Shown in pieces: positions 37,196 through 47,597 of a stretch of 64,000 nt of DNA. The notes below the pieces were generated by a model. It saw nothing but the letters and a program-made list of their open reading frames with translations. It did not search any database and was not told the DNA's origin. The translations under genes and the position numbers were made by a program. The stretch comes from Myxocyprinus asiaticus (lineage: Eukaryota > Chordata > Actinopteri > Cypriniformes > Catostomidae): NCBI RefSeq assembly GCF_019703515.2, contig NC_059379.1, positions 25,875,880-25,939,879 of the forward strand, in the 5' to 3' direction. Within the stretch, counting starts at the first letter, position 1, and every line of letters starts with the position of its first letter.

Positions 37196-37805
37196 GGTAC
37201 GTCAGACATGATTGTCCCCTTGGCCCCCCTCGCCCGGAGTTTGGATGCATGGCTCGCGCTCTCCAACCCGTCGCAATGGCTGACCCAGACCGTCTGCCTC
37301 GGCTACATGATTCAGTTCACCAGGCCTGATCCTGAGACCCCGACCGGGCTATGTGCCCAAGGTTCCCATGTCCCATTTTAGGGATCAGGGGGTGAACCTG
37401 CAAGCGCTGCCCCAGGAGGAGGCAGACCCAGCTTTGGCGTTGCTGTGTCCAGTGTGTGCCTTACGCATCTATTTGGACCGTACGCAGAGCTTTAGAAGCT
37501 CCGAGTAGCTCTTTGTCTGGTTTGGTGGACAGAGGAAAGGAAGCGCTGTCTCCAAACAGAGGATCACCCACTGGGTCGTTGACACCATCATGATGGCATA
37601 TCACACTCAGGACGTGCCGTCCCCTGTGGGGTTACGAGCCCACTCTACTAAGAGTGTAGCGGCCTCCTGGGCCCTGACCAGTGGCACCTCTTTGGCAGAC
37701 ATCTGCAGAGCAGCGGGCTGGGCAACACCCAACACCTTTGCAAGGTTCTACAATCTCCGGGTTGAGCCGGTTTCATCCCATGTATTGTCAGGTATGAGCA
37801 GGTAA
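37196..37805 (+). pseudogene. RT leader fused to YR C-terminal part (copy C)
   Basis: Start of the RT ORF (DMIVPLAPLARSLDAWLALS...YMIQFTRP) joined at about 37323 to LRPRPGYVPK of the recombinase. The YR part has TAG at 37506-37508, and the HxxR box reads HSTK, so the second catalytic Arg is replaced by Lys. The Tyr motif (FARFYNL) is retained. Not functional. Confidence 0.8.
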
Positions 37806-38579
37806 GTTCCGGGACAGTTGTCCAGGTGTACCGCTTGTGCATAGCGCCTTTCCCCTCCCTTGAGGTGAAGACGTGCGCTTTTGACCCCCAGTCGTGTTCA
37901 CAAGCTGTGATCCCTGGATGAATTTCCTCCTTAGCCCTGTGGCAGACGAGTTTGCAGAGAAACTCGCTGCCAGACCAGTACATGTGCTAATTAGGCCCTG
38001 TACTGGGGTAGGTGCTCCACATGTGCTGGTTCCCCGTAGGTGACCCCATGTGATATCTTCCGCTAAATCGTTTCCCTGTCGGTTACTGCATCTTCCTTGG
38101 GCAGAGGCCCCTCTGCCCCCTGTCACCATGTTTGTAGAAATTCCTCCCCCCTTGGGTAGGACCTACCATGCGGCTTCTCCACATGACATACTTCCGACAA
38201 GACTCGGTAAGACCATGTGATGTATTTCCACTCAAAATATCCCCCTCTCCCTTCTCTGAGCGGGGTGTGGTCTCCGCGGTGTCTTCCCCTTGGGAGTGAC
38301 ACCCCCCCCCCAACGTAAGCATTTATGGCTCCCAGTCGGTTAACAAATTCCACTCTTTTTGGGGAGAAAAAAGAGGAAAAGAGGCCTCGGCTGGGCTAGC
38401 CTGTCCCTATTTGTTGGGCAGTCGACTTGTTCCCAAAGGACCGTTCGACACTCATAAGAGCGATGGGGGAGGTTATGTGACTGTCTGGTGCGCTGGCTAC
38501 GAGGCACACAGCGGTCTGCCCGTCTCACACCGCCAGTCCATGTGACACAGTTCAGCTAGTTTTGGCATTTCGTATAGGG

Positions 38580-38686
38580 ACCCCTAGTGTCACTACATCG
38601 ACACAACGTCGAGTGAGTGACAGATAGGGAACAACCTGGTTACTTTTGTAACCTCCGTTCCCTGATGGAGGGTATGAGACATTGTG
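38580..38686 (+). repeat. DIRS internal complementary region (copy C)
   Basis: Complement of the left end up to GATAGGGAAC, then complement of the right end (AACCTGGTTACTTTTGTAAC...). Adjacent to the right ITR as in all copies. Confidence 0.87.
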
Positions 38687-38709
38687 TTCCTCTTGCCACA
38701 ACAATGAAG

Positions 38710-38967
38710 TACCCGCTGAAATGGCCGGGACCTTGTCTTGGCTCCTCAGCACAAAACCTAAATGAGTGGTTGCATACCAGCTCCTTTTATACCTGTATGT
38801 CCGGAATGGGACTGGAATGCAAATTCCACTCGCCAATTCCCCTTGGCCTTTTTTCAAAAAGCAGAGGTGTTTGAGGGTCCCAAGAGTGACCCCTAGTGTC
38901 ACTACATCAACACAAAGTCTCATTCCCTCCATCAGGGAACGGAGGTTACGAAAGTAACCAGGACATT
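38710..38967 (-). repeat. DIRS right inverted terminal repeat (copy C)
   Basis: Inverted against 34910-35083. Spacer subtype TTTTTTCAAAAAGCAGAGG shared with copy D. Confidence 0.85.
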
Positions 38968-39017
38968 TCTATAATATGCCTTTTATGAGTAAAAGTGTGA
39001 CCAGTGGGTGTAAGAAC

Positions 39018-39188
39018 CTTATCATCACGTGAGCTGCCTGTGCCCTCTCTGGAGCCTCCATCTCTGGGCTGCATCTGGAACACGGTGTGGAAGAGCTTCT
39101 CTGATGTCTGCGTGAGGAAGCCGATTTCTGTGTTTGGATGAAGGCTGTACAAGTACGGTGACTCAGCCGGAAGAGCATCATCTATGTA
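39018..39188 (-). pseudogene. dnah9: dnah9 exon (open in itself)
   Basis: 57 codons: YIDDALPAESPYLYSLHPN then TEIGFLTQTSEKLFHTVFQM and QPRDGGSREGTGSSRDDK. The HPNxEIGFLT..SEKLF block is diagnostic of axonemal dynein heavy chains. Acceptor CTTTCAG|TAC, donor AAG|GTTCTT (weak). Only about 50 bp separate its donor from the right end of DIRS copy C (38967). Confidence 0.92.
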
Positions 39189-40067
39189 CTGAAAGATCCA
39201 GGGAGAAACCAGTGAGGGTAATGAGTCTTAGGGCCATAATAATGCAGGTGAATGGGATATCTTCTAGTAAAACCTCTGTGGTGCTGTTTTGAATCAGCTC
39301 GTATCCTCTATACTGAATCTCATTAGACTCACAGGGTATCAGTACAAAACTACATATAAAACAAACTGCAGTGAAATTACTAGTCTGGGACACATTAAAA
39401 CAGATGAGCTCTGGCTTCATGGATTCCACTGGGCCTCTATTCTAGGATGTTGCCCAATGTTGTCAGTTAGGAGGAACCATAATGCTGGAGGTTTAAAAGC
39501 CATGCAGATAGCTGAGAGACAGAGAGAGACAGGGAGAAAGACTGTTCTCTCTTTGCCTATGGACTGCTGCAGGCATTTTGACTACTCACATATTTACACA
39601 CAAACAACCACAACAATAATGCCAAAATTGAAATGATGAAATATAGAATGTAGTTTTCTGATGTAAAATTAAGCTACTTTACTAGTACTGTTTTAATCTG
39701 TACTGTTGATACATGCAAAATGTGAAGAAGACATTTATGATTAGGGTTGTAAGTAAACTCTGTGGGACACTGACCCTTCAGGAGCGGAGTTGAATAGCCT
39801 GTTGTATATTTTCTATTCTTTTCTGTATTTGTATTTTTGTGTTTTCATTCTTTATGGTTGCTCCAAGGGTCAATGTTTTGTTTCCTCTCATACCACTTAG
39901 AAGAGAAATGACAATAAACCTACTTTGGCTTTGTCGTTATTAATGTCATCATTTCAGTTATGAAACATTTTATGTTTGACATAGTAAAAAGAGGTTTATG
40001 TTCACAATCCCACAATTCAATGGATTTATCTTGTTGTTATAAAACTAGACTAGACTAGGCTAGTTAC

Positions 40068-40259
40068 CTGATGATATCCATTGTCATCCATGTTTCAAGG
40101 CAGGGGGAAGCCAGGGGCCATGTACAACTCTCCATCCATCATCTCCGGCTTGATGAACTCTTCCAAAAATGTACAACAAAGCGTGCGGTCCCAGTCATCT
40201 GTGATGTGACCCCCTTACATGATCTCCCCAAAGAGATGGCGTAAATCATCATAGGACAC
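40068..40259 (-). pseudogene. dnah9: dnah9 exon with two in-frame stops
   Basis: 64 codons: VSYDDLRHLFGEIM, TAA (40215-40217), [42 protein letters not shown] (40095-40097), NMDDNGYHQ. Dyneins have Tyr at the first stop (EIMYGGHI) and Pro or similar at the second. Acceptor GTTTTAG|GTG and donor CAG|GTAACT are good, so the reading frame is certain. Confidence 0.93.
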
Positions 40260-40501
40260 CTAAAACACCAGCAAAAATTTGTAGTTGACATGAAATACAT
40301 TTGGGAATTTGACAAGTCCTGCTGTATGACATGATTTACTCCATCTAAAACTATTTTAAACAGCATCTCACTAATTCTTTTATAATTATTATGTGGGTAG
40401 TTTTATAACCTTATATTGAGAGACTACATGGAATATTTATACTTAATTTAAGTTCATTTAAGTTCATTTAAAATGAACTAGTGAAGGTGACTAGTCACAG
40501 C

Positions 40502-40503
<2 letters not shown>

Positions 40504-40547
<44 letters not shown>
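40504..40547 (+). repeat. (AT)n microsatellite
   Basis: About 21 AT units. Confidence 0.95.
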
Positions 40548-42240
40548 TCATATACGATACAGTATACTGTATATTATATAAGGAATATGGAAGTAAAATC
40601 ATGACTAAAGTCTTTAAACATGTTAAATTACACTAACCAAAATAATAAAAACAAACTTAATGCTTGTATATTTTAAGCATATTTAATTTGGTAACATTAC
40701 ACACATAATTACATCAACACTGGTAGGTGAATTTTTACTATTGCATTTTTAATGATGGATTTATTTCTCATTATGTTAAATATTCTCCGCTTAAAAATGT
40801 TTTTTTGCAAAGACTTTAGTCATTATTATACTTCCATAAAGGAACATGAAATGTATTGTCTGAAATGTTGTACTAAAGGAATGTTATTCTGGAGCCTTCC
40901 ATTCCACAAGAATTGAAATGACAGATGACTGTGAGCTGAACGTCATGTATTCCAACACCTCAGGATGACTGGTTATAGCTGACTCTGTGCCTCCTCTAAT
41001 ACTAGTTACTGTGGCTGCTCTGTTCCTTACAGCTCCTCTGAGGCCCCGTGGCTCTGAGTAATGTGATTAAGCTAATGTGGGCATGTGACGGGTGGCTACA
41101 GTGGAGCCAGATGAAGTCATTCCCAGATGAGAGGAGGTAAATGCGAGCACTGTGACCTACAGAGATGGAGTGTGGGCACACCGATTGGAGAGCTCAACAT
41201 TTCGCGGAAAGCCTAAAATGTGTTAAATGTGTAGGAAAGAACTGCACCCTCATTACATATTCTTCCGTGTCCCTGTTTGTCTGTGTGCTGTAATTGCTGA
41301 CATACAAGCTGCCATAAATTTTGCCTGTTGTTGAAATGTGAGCTCAGTATTCTTCAAGCTCTTTCTAAATGAACGACAGAGCTTATTTTTCATGTCCGAA
41401 TACATTTTTGGAATAACTCCGAAGCTTCAGAACGACATGCGTATAATTACAGTGCTTGCAAGGCAGCACTTGATATTCCTTGTACTTATTTTATTACAGT
41501 GGTTAAATGGAATGCTGTCTCAATATTCCACAAACATTAAACATTATGTACTAAAGTTCTGCAGTCAATTCAGCCAATACTGCTTAACACAGACTACATT
41601 CAGACTTTGTTTTGCAGATAATTTTAGCCTTAGGTGTGCATTCATTCATTTATACTTTTTAAGCTATTTAAATCTGAACTGTGTATTGTTTTTTTTTTCT
41701 GATATTACAATACTTGCTCCTATTCCAGCTTAATATGTGTGCTATATTATTATGTAAGTTTACAATATAATATGTAACATAATTATTTTAAAGCTATCGG
41801 TTGGCTGATTTACCTGAAAAATGTAAGTGCTGTGATTCTTTGGCTCTTTCAAAATGTTGCTCAGCCTAACACACTGGCTCAACCAATGGTGTGAGTCTGT
41901 TTTTGATCTGTAGAATTTAATTTATGCAGAACCAAAGCTTATCAAAACTTACCTACCACTATTCTTTTGCTGCCTTTCTAAACACTAGGATTTCTTTCAG
42001 GAAATGCAAATCTAGTCAGAGTATGTGTTTCTTTTGTATTGGGTTTTTGCCATAAAAGCAAACACAAATGCTTAATGGCTTTGTGTAATGAAGGGCATAA
42101 ATATTATATTCTGAGCAGGTTGATATGTAGGTGGGAGAGAGTAATTACATACGCTCCAGACCCAGAATCGCTCTCTTTGAACAGAGCATATGTCATCACG
42201 CCTTTTACTCTCTCTCAGATAAATATATAAATAAATCAAT

Positions 42241-42842
42241 TTAAAGAAATATTCAGGGTTCAATAAGTTTAGCTCAATCGACTAATATTTATGACTTGTC
42301 CCTCCTTTTCTATAAAAAAGCAAAAATCTGGGTCACAGCAAGGCACTTACAATGGAAGTGAACGGGGACAATCTGTAAATGTTAAAAAACTTACCGTTTC
42401 AAATGTGTATAGCCATAGCGTAACCAATTTGTGTGTTAACATGATTTTAGTGTGATGAAATCACTTGCTAACCTCTTCTTTGTAAAGTTATAACCAATTT
42501 TACAACTTAGTTGCCATGATGACATAACCCTATAAACTCTAAAACCCAAAAATGACAGTAAAAACAACAATTTAAACAACTTTACAGCTCAAATAATACA
42601 TGGGTTTTAACACAAGAATGAATGTTGTTTTATAAAATTGTAAGACTTCACATTTAACCATTAAACCATTCAATTCCATTGTAAGTGCCTCACTTTAACC
42701 TCGATTTCCCTTTTTTTTTTTTTTTTTTTTTTTTAAGAAAATTAGGGACAAGTAAATTTCCATTTTTTGTGGTAATCAACATTATGCTACAAATGCTGTC
42801 AATTGAGCTCAACTTGTATTAAACCTGGAATATTTTTTAAAG
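42241..42842 (+). mobile_element. foldback MITE, copy 2 (complete)
   Basis: Left TTAAAGAAATATTCAGGGTT...GCTCAATCGAC is inverted against right GTCAATTGAGCTCAACTTGT...CCTGGAATATTTTTTAAAG. Same family as 13831-14396. A T-run at 42709-42734 lies inside the right arm. Confidence 0.8.
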
Positions 42843-43076
42843 ACCTCATGAAATCCTCTAATGAGCCATTTTTTTTTTTTTTTTTTTTTGTGTTGACATA
42901 TTTCCCATTAAAACATAGCATATAGATGGCTTCCAAGCTAATAGAATTAGACTAAAAGCCACAAAACTCCAATTTTGATTTCATGGGGCCCCTCCAATAA
43001 ACATACATACAGGAAATATACATTAAACATATACAGGAAATTATCTCTCTCTCTCTTTCTGTCAGGCCCCACTCAC

Positions 43077-43268
43077 CTTGCTGTTGGCCTCCAGATAGTT
43101 GTAGAGCAAACTGACTGAGATAGTCAGGTCTGCATTGTTGAACGGGTAACTCTTGTTCCAGCCCTGAGGGCCGAACTTCCTCCTTTCCGCCACCACCACG
43201 TGGAAGTAGCACAGGGCAAAAAGAATGCTTTTACACTCATTCTCTCAGGCACACATCTCCAGGGTTTC
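43077..43268 (-). pseudogene. dnah9: dnah9 exon with one in-frame stop
   Basis: 64 codons: ETLEMCA, TGA (43245-43247), [56 protein letters not shown]. The [17 protein letters not shown] block is highly conserved in axonemal dyneins. The stop is at an expected Arg (CGA to TGA, a CpG-type change). Acceptor TTGACAG|GAA, donor AAG|GTGAGT. Confidence 0.93.
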
Positions 43269-45189
43269 CTGTCAATTAAGACACATTCATATCATGCTTT
43301 AAATTCTGGCAAAAAGTTCCTACTTTAGAACAAAGAGACAATGTTGAAAGCAAAAACCTTTGCGATTTTCTGTTGTCATTCTCTTTCATTGTTAGAATTC
43401 CCAGCGGACATTCGACATTAGGACAGACAAAAGGATGACTAGATTCCAATATATTTAGGAGCTGAGATTCCTTTTTAATTGTCACTGCTTGTCAGGTCTT
43501 TCATCCCCGGGCTCATTATTTCAAATGACATAAATGAGTGTGGGGGGTTGGGTTGGTTGCGAGCCAAATGGCATCTCGACCTCATGGGATTCATATATTT
43601 GTACAAGCAATCCAATAACGTTGTTGAACAAATATCCTCTGCTTATGAATATGTCACAAGCAATAGGAGTCCTTATAGGTTATTCTGTTGGACCTTGTGC
43701 AGCTGACTTAAAAAGCGGAGGTGGTGTTAAAGCGCTGATCCAGACACAAGTGAATTAATATTCTGCCCATGACAGCAGTGGACTCAACACAGCAAAGAGC
43801 ACAGCATACATCCACTAGCCCACCATAGCTGACGACTCACAAACCTAATGCTGACGCAAATGCTCATGCTAATTCTATGTAAATATCGAAATCCTTATGA
43901 TTCTGTAATTAAAGCCGTGGCATCATTGTGTGTGTGTTTGGTATGACAGTTTATGATTAATGTATTGCCATAGTGATGTTTTACTGTTAGTCACAATCAA
44001 ACTAATCATTAAAAGTTACAAATCATTTAGGTTAGCCCTTGATTTGATGACGCCAACAGGAAGGAATTGACTTGGCTCTTTGCTAGGACAGCTGAAAAGG
44101 TCATTATGAAAGCAGCTGTCATTTTCTGGATTACTGTTGCTTACTAGAGTTTGAGAGCTGTTTAGACCTTTTTTTCTGCTATTGATTTACTTTCAAGGTG
44201 TGTACATGACTAGAATGTGAGTCATTCAGCCAAGGAAACCTCCTAGAAAGCTACAGTGCCATTATGTTGCTACAGCACTTATCTGGGAGATAGTCATCAG
44301 CACCCTGAGCACTAAATTGGCCAAGAGCGAGCTCGACAGTCACACAAAGATCGAGGTTTGGTGATAAGACATGCAGAATTTTAATTGCCATTTGCAATAC
44401 AGAAGCACCACAGCAGTCTCAGTCACTGAGATTCTCTCATAATAAGCAAAATGAGCCACACTGATGGGAATAATTTTATTAGCCAGCTCAGAGTTTGAAG
44501 TAAAACAGCACAATTTGGGGCTTTACGGAACCTCACAGGAAACATGACATAGTAGAGAGCATGATCAAAGGCAGAATCCCAATTCTTAAACTATGCAAAC
44601 TAAAAACTTTAATATGCCAGATCAGGATTACTACGTCACACAGTTTGAAAATAGTAGGTGCTCTGACAGCATGCTATTTTGATGTCTGACACTGTGTTCC
44701 AATCGGCATAAATGATGGCAGGGCACTTCAAAGAGAGACTAATCATGGTAGCCTAGTTGTAGGGTTTTCAAAATGGAATTTAAAACAAAATAACATAAAA
44801 AGTGAATAATGAATGTCTGTTATTTTTTAGCCCCACACCTTTCAGCCCTCTATAGCTCTCACAGTGGAAGGTAATATCTTAGAAGGGAATAGGGCATAGG
44901 GATGATCACTTCTGAATGGAATGCAACAAAAATCCATGCTTTTTGAGCTAATATTGCACTCAGCTCTTTAGGCTACAGTGGGAGGGTTTACAATGGCAAA
45001 AGTATCGACTATAGGACATAAGGGTTTGTTGTATCAAGACAAGAGAAACAGATCAATATTTAAGTCCTTTTTTTACTATCAATCTACACTTTCACTTTCA
45101 AATTCTTCTTCTTTTGTTTTTGGAGATTCACATTTTTCACACATATCGCCACCACTAACCAGCATAAACCAGCTTGGACCAACATGGAA

Positions 45190-45350
45190 AATTAATGCTG
45201 AGCTGAAGTGGCCTGGATTAGTTGCCTTGCTCAAGGTCAGGACAATGACAGCTCAAGGCTCATTCCTTGCAGGGATTGAACCAAAAACCCTCCACTTTCT
45301 GACCGTGAGGATACAGCCGATGGCTGCTTGTGCCTTTTACTTATATCTCA
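45190..45350 (-). mobile_element. tRNA-derived SINE (V-SINE-like), - strand
   Basis: On the - strand a pol III B-box GGTTCAATCCC (45272-45282) is followed by TGACCTTGAGCAAGGCAACT (45219-45238), the tRNA-head plus CTTGAGCAAGG block of fish V-type SINEs. Ends not delimited. Confidence 0.6.
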
Positions 45351-45408
45351 TGATGACTAAAAAGTGTTATTATTGGTCAGCTGTGTGAACATGTGCAGGT
45401 TACTATAC

Positions 45409-45607
45409 CTGATTAAAGTTGTCCAGGGCTTTGTGCAGGTTGGTGTGTATGCCCATAGGTGGCTCATTGGTGATTTTGATGGAGTTTTCCAGGATGCCCT
45501 GTGGAATGATGTCGGGTGAGGATGAGGGTTCGGCACTGATGAAAAGTTCTTGTGGCTGCCCTCCCTATGCTGTTCAAGTTTCTTCTCCAGAGTCCCCAGC
45601 CATTTAG
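45409..45607 (-). pseudogene. dnah9: dnah9 exon with frameshifting deletion
   Basis: Starts [21 protein letters not shown]; then [40 protein letters not shown] and DNFNQ follow in a different frame. Against the dynein family, about 7 bp are missing at the junction (about 45541-45550), which also removes two residues. The length (199 bp) plus 7 restores phase with the next exon. Acceptor TTCGTAG|CTA, donor CAG|GTATAG. Confidence 0.88.
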
Positions 45608-45842
45608 CTACGAAGTTTATATTATAGTTTATATATAAAAAATAAAAAAAATAGACAACACAAATGAAACAATGCGACTGAGAATCACCCTACAAAAATG
45701 AAAATGACTGATTATGCAGTACCAGATACAATTAACTTCCTAATGCTATAATCTACTGAATATAACATTATGCTGAGTGAACTGTCACAGTGTTCAAATC
45801 ACTATGACAGTGATATTGATTTTGAGAAATTATATCAGAATA

Positions 45843-46085
45843 GGGGCAGTGGTGGCTTGGGGTTAAGGCTCTGGGTTACTGACCAAATGGTCGGGGGTTC
45901 AAGCCCCAACACCGCCATGCTGCCACCGTTGGGCCCTTGAGCAAGGCCCTTGACCCCATCTGCTCCAGGGGTGCTGTATCATGGCTGACCCTGCGCTCTG
46001 ACCCCAGCTTAGCTGGGATATGTGAAAAAAAGAATTTCACTGTATATGTGCAAATGTATAATGTGTGATAAAAAAATAATAATAA
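45843..46085 (+). mobile_element. tRNA-derived SINE (V-SINE-like), + strand
   Basis: A-box-like GTGGCTTGGGGTTAAGG, B-box GGTTCAAGCCC (45896-45906), CCTTGAGCAAGGCCCTTGAC, and a 3' end AATTTCACTGTATATGTGCA leading into an A-rich (AAT)n tail at 46066-46085. Confidence 0.8.
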
Positions 46086-47276
46086 TTGGTTTCTAACAGT
46101 GGCAAATTCTCAGGGTCAGCAAAGCCTTCTCTGCTGGCCTAACATGCCAAATAAATAAATATTTGTCATCCTTTCATTCTCAATCACTTTTTTTTTGCCT
46201 ATGTATTTTTAATCACTTTCCACTCTTCATTAAACATTCAGTGTCGGTTCAAGTTTTGAAAAGAAGTGCTGCATTCCATTCAAATTGGAAAGTCAGATTT
46301 ACAAGAACTTCCTACTAAGAAAAGTGCAATGGAATGAATCTTTAAGTCAGAATTACAACTTGTAGGCTCATGCAGAAATTCACAACTCAACTCAGGGGCA
46401 TGATGTCACACAAACATGTCGACACTCAGGGAGATACAGTACAAAGTAAGTGATAAACATTCACTTTATTAAGTAATATCGATAAATTAGTTCGTTTCCA
46501 CATTACATGATATTAAAGCTTGTTTAACAAACGCTTGCAGAAACAGGTGTATAAACATTATAATCTCTTTTGATAATCGTACACCTGAAGCACAAATGCT
46601 AGCGCTGCAGCATTGTTTATCAGTTGGGTTGCTAGGAGACATCTCTAATGAGAGTCAAACCCCTGCTAAACTAACGGAAGCATTGCAGTTCCGAATATCA
46701 GGAAATGGAATGCATTTATGGTCGGCGATATCAAGTAGGAATATCCCACATCCAACTTAAATGGAACGCAGCATAACCGTGTACCCTGACAAAACAAAAT
46801 TTATTGCAAGCAACATTTAAATCGCAAATATTATTAGATCGATTTTCCAGGTATTACAGACCTCCTTGGTAGATTCATATGAAAAATTATGATTTTTTAA
46901 TGTCTGTTTGGGAGACGTTCATTTCACAAAACAGTCATGCTGCAGTTAAAATGAGGCTTGCTTGAGCATTAAGTATCGTTTCAAGTTCTGGCTTTCATGC
47001 GTGGACGTGTTTTTATAATGTCAATTGGTATTATTAGTTAGCTGTGACATAATGTATGATGCCCAAAGGCATAGGGTGTCTTATTCATTGTGAAACTGTG
47101 TTTTCTTAATGGCATGAATCACACTGAAGGCCTAGACTTTTAATGCACGGCCCACAACTGGTTTCTAATGACTTAAAAGTTACATGGATGAGCTTAAAGT
47201 GTGGAGAAAACAAAGAGGCATTTTAACTTCTTGACAAATAAAGCCATTCAATCTCAAAGCAGCAGAGAGACATGTT
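46086..47276. other. non-coding DNA with one MITE
   Basis: No exon recognised. Holds the MITE at 46266-46775; the rest is AT-rich without recognisable features. Confidence 0.6.
46266..46775. mobile_element. MITE with TGCTGCATTCCATT termini
   Basis: Left GTGCTGCATTCCATTCAAAT is inverted against right TTAAATGGAACGCAGCATA, and inner arms (AACTTCCTACT / AGTAGGAAT) also pair. About 510 bp, no ORF; probably hAT-related. Confidence 0.65.
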
Positions 47277-47390
47277 GTTCCCTATCTGTCACTCACTCGA
47301 TGTTGTGTCGATGTAGTGACACTAAGGGTCACTCTTGGGAGCCCCAAACACCTCTGCTGGTATGCAACCACTCATTCAGATTTTCTCTTC
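47277..47390 (+). repeat. DIRS left ITR with internal deletion (copy D)
   Basis: CAAACACCTCTGCT is followed directly by GGTATGCAACCACTC. The roughly 90 bp present in copy C between these points, including CCAAT and TATA, are missing, with GCT shared at both breakpoints. Confidence 0.85.
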
Positions 47391-47597
47391 GGAGCCAAGA
47401 GGTTCTATTCATTGAAGCTGAATTCATCCGCGAAGTTCATTCACCTCATCTACTGGATTCTACGGTGCATCTCTTTGCACCCATGGAGTGCAGAGAACAC
47501 CCCTGGGCGCTTGGGCAGAAACAACTAAAAGAGTATATTCTAATAAGAGTATATTTTCTTTCTAAAAGAGCGGCACACATGGAATGTCTTTTTAAAG

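Larger units (their letters stand above)
34883..38967 (+). mobile_element. DIRS1-like retrotransposon, copy C (both ends, RT core deleted)
   Basis: Both termini present: GGTCCCTATCTGTCACTCAC (left) and GTAACCAGGACATT (right). Contents: left ITR with promoter boxes, ORF1 with two nonsense changes, RT leader joined at about 37323 to the middle of the YR ORF (loss of RT core, RNase H and YR N-terminus), 3' non-coding region, ICR, right ITR. Antisense to dnah9 between its exons 39018-39188 and 27706-27888. Confidence 0.92.
40260..43076 (-). other. dnah9: dnah9 intron (2.8 kb)
   Basis: Contains an (AT)n tract (40504-40547), a 131-codon ORF at 41338-41733 without recognisable similarity, and the foldback MITE copy 2 (42241-42842). 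Otherwise nothing recognised. Confidence 0.65.
15395..45607 (-). pseudogene. dnah9: axonemal dynein heavy chain (dnah9), last seven exons, degenerate
   Basis: Dynein heavy chains are the motor subunits of ciliary outer arms. Seven exons in correct order and phase code the end of the motor (AAA6) and the C-terminal domain: 45409-45607, 43077-43268, 40068-40259, 39018-39188, 27706-27888, 24483-24871 and 15395-15623. Splice sites are kept (the donors include GTGAGT, GTAACT, GTAAGC). DNAH9 is favoured over DNAH11/17 because SHISA6 neighbours DNAH9 in human. Stops at 43245-43247, 40215-40217, 40095-40097 and 24713-24715 and frameshifts near 45545, 24505 and 15588 disable it. Introns are filled with transposons. 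Upstream exons must lie beyond the window or be lost. Uncorrected assembly error is the alternative, but shisa6 a few kb away is clean. Confidence 0.85.

Noticed and set aside
41338..41733. 131-codon ORF as a gene
   Set aside because: Low-complexity hydrophobic translation without recognisable domains, inside a dnah9 intron; part overlaps a dispersed repeat phrase.
44978..45388. 136-codon ORF as a gene
   Set aside because: It overlaps an antisense SINE and shows no recognisable domain.
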